From: Paraniabella ginsengisoli
GTDB taxonomy: Bacteria > Bacteroidota > Bacteroidia > Chitinophagales > Chitinophagaceae
Assembly: GCF_022513635.1 (NCBI RefSeq)
Contig: NZ_JAKWBL010000004.1
Coordinates: 558,001 to 622,000 of the forward strand
Direction of reading: 5' to 3'
DNA: 64,000 bases
Made by a program: the position numbers and the translations under genes. Of this stretch, positions 58,145-64,000 are shown one piece after another (the first letter of the stretch is position 1; each line of letters begins with the position of its first letter). Below the pieces are notes generated by a model. The model saw nothing but the letters and a program-made list of their open reading frames with translations. It searched no databases and was not told the origin of the DNA.

Positions 58145-59368
58145 TTGAAAAAACTGCTTCTACTCGCCGCTTTGTTATTGCATATCTTTTGTTCGTTTGG
58201 ACAAAAAGTGATTAAGGGCCAGGTAATTGATAAGCAAACACAAGAAGGAATACGAAATGCAACTGTTTTTATAGATAATACACAATTAGGTACTACGACC
58301 AATCGTACCGGAAAATTCTCTCTTCCGGTTTCGCAAAATATTAATTCCGTAATTGTTATTTCATGTGTAGGATATAAAACTATCTCAATTGAAATGCCGC
58401 AGTCAGACTCTTCTTTGCTTATTCCTCTTGAAAAAATAATTGAAGAACTTGATGGAGTAACAATTGTTGGGAAAAGAAGTAAGCCTGTTTTGGGAAAAAA
58501 GTGGCAAAATATATTTTTAACCTATTTTTTAGGCAACAATCAGCCAGCCGCAGATTGCGACATTACCAACCTCAATAAGATTTCCTTTTTCCTTTCAGAT
58601 GACGAAAATAGGTTAAGAGCCCATTCAAATGAGATCATCTTGATTGTTAACAAATGGCTTGGGTACAAAATTTATTATGAAATAATAGAATTTGAAATTA
58701 ATCTCACTGAAAATACTGTGGTGAATTACGGTTATTCAAAGTTTGAGGATATTAGCAACGGAGATGAAAAATTCCTACATCGCCGGGAAAATAAATATTG
58801 TGGGTCTCTCTCTCATTTTCTTCGCTCCTTGTATGTTAATAACCACGCTCAGAATGGGTTTGAAATAAAAAGAGCAACTATTGAAATCAATAGCGAAAAT
58901 GAGCGCGTTCGAACGTTAGCAAAACAAAACGGTTACCAGCTAAACTTTACCTTTGAAACACTTGGTAACAAGCGAACACCTCTTGATTCCTCAAAATATT
59001 ATTATAAAGTTTACATTGCGAATAAAAAATATTCGGTAGTTACCCAACATGCTTTACTTGCGCCAGATAATCTATTTATAACCGACCTTGAGATTTTTAA
59101 GGAACTTTATTTTAAAGATTATCTTTTAGTGAACTATAAACACGGTAACTATGAGCAATCAATAAACAATAGCATGGCTTCGCTTGCCTTTGACAATAAA
59201 TATCAAAGTGCTATGCTGAAATTAAAAGATGACAATAGTGTTTTACTTTATCCAAATGGACGCTTTGATCCGCCAAAATCGCTTATAATAGCTGGCGCAT
59301 GGGCCAATTCGAATGCCATTGCTAATATGCTTCCGCTTGATTTTACTTGCGCCTGTAGGGGCGAATAG
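58145..59368 (+). CDS. CarboxypepD_reg-like domain surface protein
   Basis: 407 residues: signal peptide (KKLLLLAALLLHIFCSFGQ), a carboxypeptidase-regulatory-like beta-sandwich (GQVIDKQTQEGIRNATVFI ... GYKTISIEMP) and a ~270-residue C-terminal part without a family I recognise. The frame begins with TTG at 58145; ATG at 58122 would join if one T is missing in the T3 at 58144-58146 region (giving MYPLKSIILKK...). Proteins of this kind in Bacteroidota are periplasmic or outer-membrane associated. Its stop codon abuts that of the next, convergent gene. Confidence 0.75.
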   Translation: MKKLLLLAALLLHIFCSFGQKVIKGQVIDKQTQEGIRNATVFIDNTQLGTTTNRTGKFSLPVSQNINSVIVISCVGYKTISIEMPQSDSSLLIPLEKIIEELDGVTIVGKRSKPVLGKKWQNIFLTYFLGNNQPAADCDITNLNKISFFLSDDENRLRAHSNEIILIVNKWLGYKIYYEIIEFEINLTENTVVNYGYSKFEDISNGDEKFLHRRENKYCGSLSHFLRSLYVNNHAQNGFEIKRATIEINSENERVRTLAKQNGYQLNFTFETLGNKRTPLDSSKYYYKVYIANKKYSVVTQHALLAPDNLFITDLEIFKELYFKDYLLVNYKHGNYEQSINNSMASLAFDNKYQSAMLKLKDDNSVLLYPNGRFDPPKSLIIAGAWANSNAIANMLPLDFTCACRGE

Positions 59369-61670
59369 CTATTGGCCTGGGCCAATTACTTTTTCAAAAT
59401 GGACCAGTTTGTTTTCGTCGGTTATTCCTTCAAATATTATTTTAAATTTCCGGGTTTGGTCATTATTATAAAAATGTATAGGAATGATGGGAACGCGTTT
59501 AGAAGTTGCAGCCTTAGGATTCCAATACAAAGTCACCCTTCTGCTATAATTTTCTACCTTAATATCGTAAGGTTTTTTGGATTATCAAAAGCCTGTACAG
59601 CACTAAATCCGTCAAAATATTCAATGTCATAATTTGCATCGGAAGCAATATAATCCGCTCCCTTTCTTGTATAAAATAACACGGCTGGCATTACCTCTTG
59701 ACCCGACCTTTCATAATCGGGTATGATTTTGACCATTGCAATATCATTTGTCTGTATGCGATCTAACTTATATTCATCAGTAGGCACTTCATCCAAAAAT
59801 AATATAGCGTTCATCAATTTTCCTGAAATATTACGAGCCCGCATTTTACGACTACCATCAGAAAGATATTCCACTCTGACGTTTCTATAACTTGGCGATA
59901 AATGATCGACAATAATCTTAGTGTTATTTACCTGATCTCTCACATCATATATTTCACCCCATCTTCGAAACTGACCCATCGTATAGCGTTCATCGAGCGC
60001 ACGCTCTTGGTTTCTAAGGCTGGTCTGCACAATAACGTTTTCCAGGTATCCCTTTTGAGCCAATAGGCTGTCATAGGCATTTGTCAATCCGCTCACCTCG
60101 CCCTTCAAAGATCTTTTAACTTCGTTTGTTTTAATGGACTCAACTGGTTGTTTAGCCACATCAAGAATTACGTTGATAGAATAAGACTTGTTGACCGGGC
60201 TAAATATAAGTTTATTGCGTCCGTACAAATTAGGATTTTCAATTTTGAACCGACCAATGCTATCAGTTTTAAAGCTATATATCTGCGAGGTTGAATCTTC
60301 GGATAGTGTAACTAATTGCACTCCTTCATTTATGAGTGCCTTATTTCGCTTTCCTTTATGAAATATCTGGCCTTCAATATTTCCAATATTCATCCCATTC
60401 AGATCTGCTGAGAAGTAGAAAATTTTGTCCTCCCATTTTTTAGCAACCCATTTGGCAGCGATTATTTCCTGATCTATTATTTTATCTGTTGAATCCGTGG
60501 GGTTTTCAAAAAACGAAGGTGGAAAATTCAATTTTCTATTCAGATACGAGTTTATTAGCATATCCGAATAAATGTTTTGATTAAACGGAGTTTCATTTTC
60601 AAAACCGGCATCTGTAACGGAAACTGCATACGATCCCTTAAATGCCTCTTCAAAATTTAAGGCAAACAGGTTTTCAGCATAACTATTTGTATTAACGATA
60701 GACGTGGCAAAGCTAGTTTTTACCAGATAATCCTGCTTGTCTATAAAACAAAGTCTTTCTGCCACCAATTGGGTGTCCTTGTCAAATAAAGCTAACCTCA
60801 ACACGCCGGAACAAAAACTATCAACAGATATTTCTCCTGCTATCTGCAAACTTCCTTTTGGTATTGATCGAATATCACCAGGATCGTTATTGCCCTGATG
60901 GGCAACCAAAAATGAAGGAGTGTTTTTTATATTTTCAGACCATGAAATGTCATATTTTACGAAATCAATATCCTTGTTCACCTTAAGTAATACCTCGTCA
61001 GTTTTTGCAGCAGGAAGCAAGTGTTTTTACCGTTGATCATGGCGTAATAACCATTGTCATCTTCAGGAGTTATAGAAACCTCCCCTATTCCATTATAACC
61101 CAAGGAAAAGCTGCAAACAGTTTTACCGGCTTTATCAAATATCTGTCCCGAATAATTATTCGTGTCCGAAAAATCATCCTCCATTTTAATCACAACTCTA
61201 TTAACCTTTCCTGCAATCAAATGGCTTCCCTCCGGAAAAAACCCTATCCTATCGGGATCTTTACAATCTAAAGGAACTTCACCTGTTCCATATATTTTTA
61301 TTTGCTTCGCGATGTTAGGACTATTAATTACACCAGATGAGCTGATAAGTAAATTGTATAGGCCCTTTGCCTGAAGTTGGGGCAGGGGAAGCATTATTAC
61401 CGAACTATTATTGGCCACTTTAAAGTAATATGGCCCGGCAATTAAATTAGATGCACAATCTGTGAGATAGGCGGCTATAGCTACTGGTTCATTTTTATCT
61501 ACGAAGAATACTTTTGCCCAAACAGTGTCGCCCGAAAGGTAAGATTCCCTGTCTGTAAGCAGGTAACCGTTTGTTTTATTATTAATCTGAGCAGATAATA
61601 AGTGAGCCGTCAACAAAAAACTGAATACAATTGAAACTTGCATCACTTTATTTAAAAACGATGTGCCCAT
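59369..61670 (-). CDS. MG2/plug-domain surface protein without barrel (two missing bases)
   Basis: 767 codons after repair at A5 (~61008) and A6 (~59577). A signal peptide (ending LLSAQ) is followed by an MG2-type domain (YLLTDRESYLSGDTVWAKVFF), beta-rich repeats, a carboxypeptidase-regulatory segment (SIGRFKIENPNLYGRNKL) and a TonB-receptor-plug-like region (AILFLDEVPTDEYKLDRIQ, AVLFYTRKGAD). No barrel follows. The last 65 residues, restored by the repair, end EKVIGPGQ. This is a widespread but uncharacterised Bacteroidota type; surface or periplasmic location is expected. Confidence 0.75.
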
Positions 61671-61706
61671 CTCTAATCTTTAACCACAAAAGATAATAAA
61701 CTTTAT

Positions 61707-62744
61707 TCATTCCACCTTCTTCAACAACACAACATACGTCGGAAAGTGGTCGCTGTAACCGCCACGATACACATCGCCATTGTAAGAGCGCATTGGATAA
61801 CCTTTATATCTTCCGTTATTTTCTATCATGTAATCGGCTTTAAAAATATGATGGCGATAATAGAAAAAACCAGTTTGTTTTTTATCTAAAAAAGAAGATG
61901 AAATAATGATTTGATCAAACAAGCTCCACGCATCTTGGTATGCCAGTGTTCCAAACCCGTTTTTATACATTTCAAACCAGGGGTTGTACAAGTCATCAGG
62001 ACTTATTGATCTGCTATTTCCAGTTGCTTTCAACCCTTTTGTAATACTATTATTTATAGGGTCATCGTTCAAGTCACCCATTACAATCATCTTTGCAGAC
62101 GGATCGATTATTAATAATGAATCCATAAATGTTCTTATCGTTGTAGCAGCCGCTATACGCGCAGGCTCTGAACGTTTTTCGCCTCCGGCACGGCTGGGCC
62201 AGTGGTTTACAAATACATTTATTCTTTCTCCATCGAGCAATCCTTTTACCCATAATATGTCTCGCGTATAAACAGTTTCTTTTGCACCTGCCGGGATCCT
62301 TACAAAAATCGGTCTGCTTCTCTCTACCTTAAAATATTTAGGATTATAAACAAGCGCCACATCCACGCCTCTAAAATCTTTTGAATTATAATGCACGTAT
62401 TTATAATTACGATCAGCAATTAAAGGATGTCGTAACAAAGTATCCAGCACATACCTGTTTTCTATTTCGGCAATCCCCAACATCGCAGGTCCGTCGGGGC
62501 TTACGTTGATTCCTATTTCAGATATTACTTTTGCAAGCTTAGCCAGCTTGTCGTTAAAAACTGCACTGGTATACGCTTTTGACCCACTCGGTGTAAAGTT
62601 TACATCATCGTTACTTCCATGAAAAATGGTGTCGTATAAATTTTCCAGATTATAAAATCCTATTACTGCGCTTTTATAAAATGTTTGAGCTTTGGCAAAT
62701 ACGGCAATACAAAACAGCAGCAACATCGCCATTAGTGTTTTCAT
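61707..62744 (-). CDS. Endonuclease/exonuclease/phosphatase family protein
   Basis: 345 residues with a signal peptide (MKTLMAMLLLFCIAVFAKAQ). The EEP motifs are all visible: GFYNLENLYD, AEIENRYVLD, VFVNHWPSRAGG, VMGDLNDDP and the final SDHFPTYVV. Metal-dependent phosphodiesterase acting outside the cytoplasm; DNA, RNA or lipid substrates are all possible. ATG 62744 is preferred to 62750. Confidence 0.9.
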   Translation of the reverse strand: MKTLMAMLLLFCIAVFAKAQTFYKSAVIGFYNLENLYDTIFHGSNDDVNFTPSGSKAYTSAVFNDKLAKLAKVISEIGINVSPDGPAMLGIAEIENRYVLDTLLRHPLIADRNYKYVHYNSKDFRGVDVALVYNPKYFKVERSRPIFVRIPAGAKETVYTRDILWVKGLLDGERINVFVNHWPSRAGGEKRSEPARIAAATTIRTFMDSLLIIDPSAKMIVMGDLNDDPINNSITKGLKATGNSRSISPDDLYNPWFEMYKNGFGTLAYQDAWSLFDQIIISSSFLDKKQTGFFYYRHHIFKADYMIENNGRYKGYPMRSYNGDVYRGGYSDHFPTYVVLLKKVE

Positions 62745-62841
62745 GTGCATAGGTTATGATAGTAAAAGTAAATTATTAGCTGGTATCAAAAATTTGTTTT
62801 CGATTGATAATTTTTTTATATTTATATCACTAACCTGTTGT

Positions 62842-64000
62842 ATGAGAAAGACAGCTAACCTATTGTCCCTTTTACTGGGATTTTATGCGTATGCCAATGC
62901 ACAGAAGCTAACGCCAATGCCAGACACCATTCCTGAACGGGACACTATTGTTGAAAAAATAAGGACTGAAGTAAGAAGCAATCTACCAACTATTGTGATA
63001 AACGACGATGAGCTTGAAGACGGTGGCTCTAACATAGTATCTTCTATTTTGACTGCCAGCCGCGATCCTTTTCTTTCCGCTGCTGCATTCAGTTTCAGTG
63101 CGCTTCGCTTCAGGCTTAGAGGCTACGAAACAGGAGGCAATGCCGTTTATATAAATGGTATTGATTTTAACGGATTAGACAATGGTTTTACACCTTTTGG
63201 TCTTTGGGGTGGGTTGAACAACTCCATGCGCTCGCAACAAAATAGCTACGGTTTACAAGCCAACGACTTTAGCTTTGGAACCATTGCGTTAAACACAAAT
63301 GTAGATATACGCGCCGGAGCACAACGTGCGCAAACTCAATTCAGCTATGCTCTTTCTAATAGAAATTATCGACATCGCATTACATTAAACCATGGATCAG
63401 GATTTAATAAAAAAGGATGGGCATATAGCTTTGCGCTTACCGGACGATATGCTAAGGAAGGTTTTGTACCAGGTACTTATTATGAAGGAGCAAGTTATTA
63501 TGCAGCGGTTGATAAAAAAATAAAAGACAAAAATATTTTATCGTTCATCACTTTTGGCGCGCCAACAGAAACGGGCAGGCAAGGCGCTTCCGTGCAGGAA
63601 ACGAGAGATATTGTTGGCAATAATTATTACAATTCATCGTGGGGTTATCAAAATGGGAAAAAGAGAAATGCCAATGTATTGCAAACCTTCCAGCCCGTAT
63701 TTATGGCGGCTTATGATTATAAGCCAAATGATAAAACCAGCCTTGTAACAACAGTCGCTTATGTATTTGGTAAAAGAAAAACGTCAACACTTGATTGGTA
63801 TAATGCACCTGACCCAAGACCGGATTATTACCGTTATCTGCCAAGTTATTATGCTAATGATAATCCTGAAATTTATCAATCTCTTCAAAATTTTTATCAA
63901 TCGAATCCTAATGCATTACAAGTGCAATGGGATAAACTGTATGGGGCCAACATCGGCAATATGCAAACTATTAACAATGCGGATGACATAATGAATAATG
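62842..64000 (+). CDS. TonB-dependent receptor, N-terminal part (runs off right edge)
   Basis: The frame from ATG 62842 is open to the end of the window (386 codons). A signal peptide (MRKTANLLSLLLGFYAYANAQ) is followed, without a CarboxypepD_reg domain, by a degenerate plug (LPTIVINDDELEDGGS, ALRFRLRGYETGGNAVYING) and barrel strands rich in aromatic residues (FSYALSNRNYRHRITLNHG, WAYSFALTGRYAKEG). The visible plug lacks a recognisable TonB box. The missing C-terminus prevents ligand assignment. Confidence 0.8.
   Translation, partial: MRKTANLLSLLLGFYAYANAQKLTPMPDTIPERDTIVEKIRTEVRSNLPTIVINDDELEDGGSNIVSSILTASRDPFLSAAAFSFSALRFRLRGYETGGNAVYINGIDFNGLDNGFTPFGLWGGLNNSMRSQQNSYGLQANDFSFGTIALNTNVDIRAGAQRAQTQFSYALSNRNYRHRITLNHGSGFNKKGWAYSFALTGRYAKEGFVPGTYYEGASYYAAVDKKIKDKNILSFITFGAPTETGRQGASVQETRDIVGNNYYNSSWGYQNGKKRNANVLQTFQPVFMAAYDYKPNDKTSLVTTVAYVFGKRKTSTLDWYNAPDPRPDYYRYLPSYYANDNPEIYQSLQNFYQSNPNALQVQWDKLYGANIGNMQTINNADDIMNN

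Noticed and set aside
63554..63991. Two short plus-strand frames near the right edge
   Set aside because: They are other-frame shadows of the TonB receptor that is open from 62842 to the window end.

Overview
The window looks like a chromosomal segment of a Bacteroidota bacterium, most likely Chitinophagaceae or a close relative. Evidence: low GC, TAnnTTTG promoter elements, the gliding lipoprotein GldH, MqnC of the futalosine menaquinone route, TonB-dependent receptors, DUF1501/DUF1800 and M16 gene pairs, a HYC_CC_PP protein, LytS/LytTR regulators, and a gene set resembling part of a flexirubin/aryl-polyene pigment cluster. I recognise no rRNA, tRNA, CRISPR array, prophage or complete insertion sequence.

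Data quality shapes the annotation. Twenty-six of about 55 genes are split into two or more frames. Every join but one is explained by single missing bases, mostly in runs of 5 to 8 A or T, and the rejoined lengths are whole codons that fit family sizes. I give such genes as one CDS with the breakpoints stated; I treat them as sequencing or assembly errors, not pseudogenes.

Layout. 0-11 kb: an outer-membrane barrel, then GT2-DUF2062, a very large MMPL exporter/acyltransferase/methyltransferase fusion, a phytoene-desaturase-like FAD enzyme, a C45-type Ntn hydrolase and a nitroreductase, interrupted on the other strand by two small Cys-rich metal-related proteins (HMA, HYC_CC_PP). 11-15 kb (minus strand): NUMOD4/HNH-like protein, OmpR-type two-component pair, gldH, yicC. 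15-26 kb: lpxD, DUF72, yjjG, an SDR, batD, DUF3817, DUF1501/DUF1800, cytochrome c, serS. 26-34 kb: MntA/HepT toxin-antitoxin, a DEAD-box helicase, and two M16 peptidases separated by a LytS/lipoprotein/LytTR module. 33-43 kb: siderophore-type TonB receptor, retropepsin/PDZ protein, mqnC behind a duplicated promoter segment, NDH-2, NhaP-type antiporter, pentapeptide protein. 43-64 kb: DUF4198, an MBL hydrolase, aldehyde dehydrogenase, tadA, sod, SIMPL, zwf, a Y-family polymerase with an upstream palindrome, a zinc peptidase, radA, comF, a glutathione peroxidase, gnd, two surface-type proteins with stop codons back to back, an EEP nuclease, and the start of a TonB receptor running off the right edge.

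Intergenic DNA is rich in dispersed elements: a ~140-bp MITE-like repeat with AACCACATAG termini (two copies), a family sharing CGAGCGTGGCAA or TGGCATC cores (eight loci), a composite TACGAATT/CCCCTTCAGGG element, and further palindromic repeats. Functionally the segment mixes envelope biogenesis (LpxD, GldH, TonB receptors, BatD), redox and oxidative defence (SOD, GPx, NDH-2, the NADPH enzymes Zwf and Gnd), DNA repair (RadA, Y-family polymerase) and a probable pigment-modification module.
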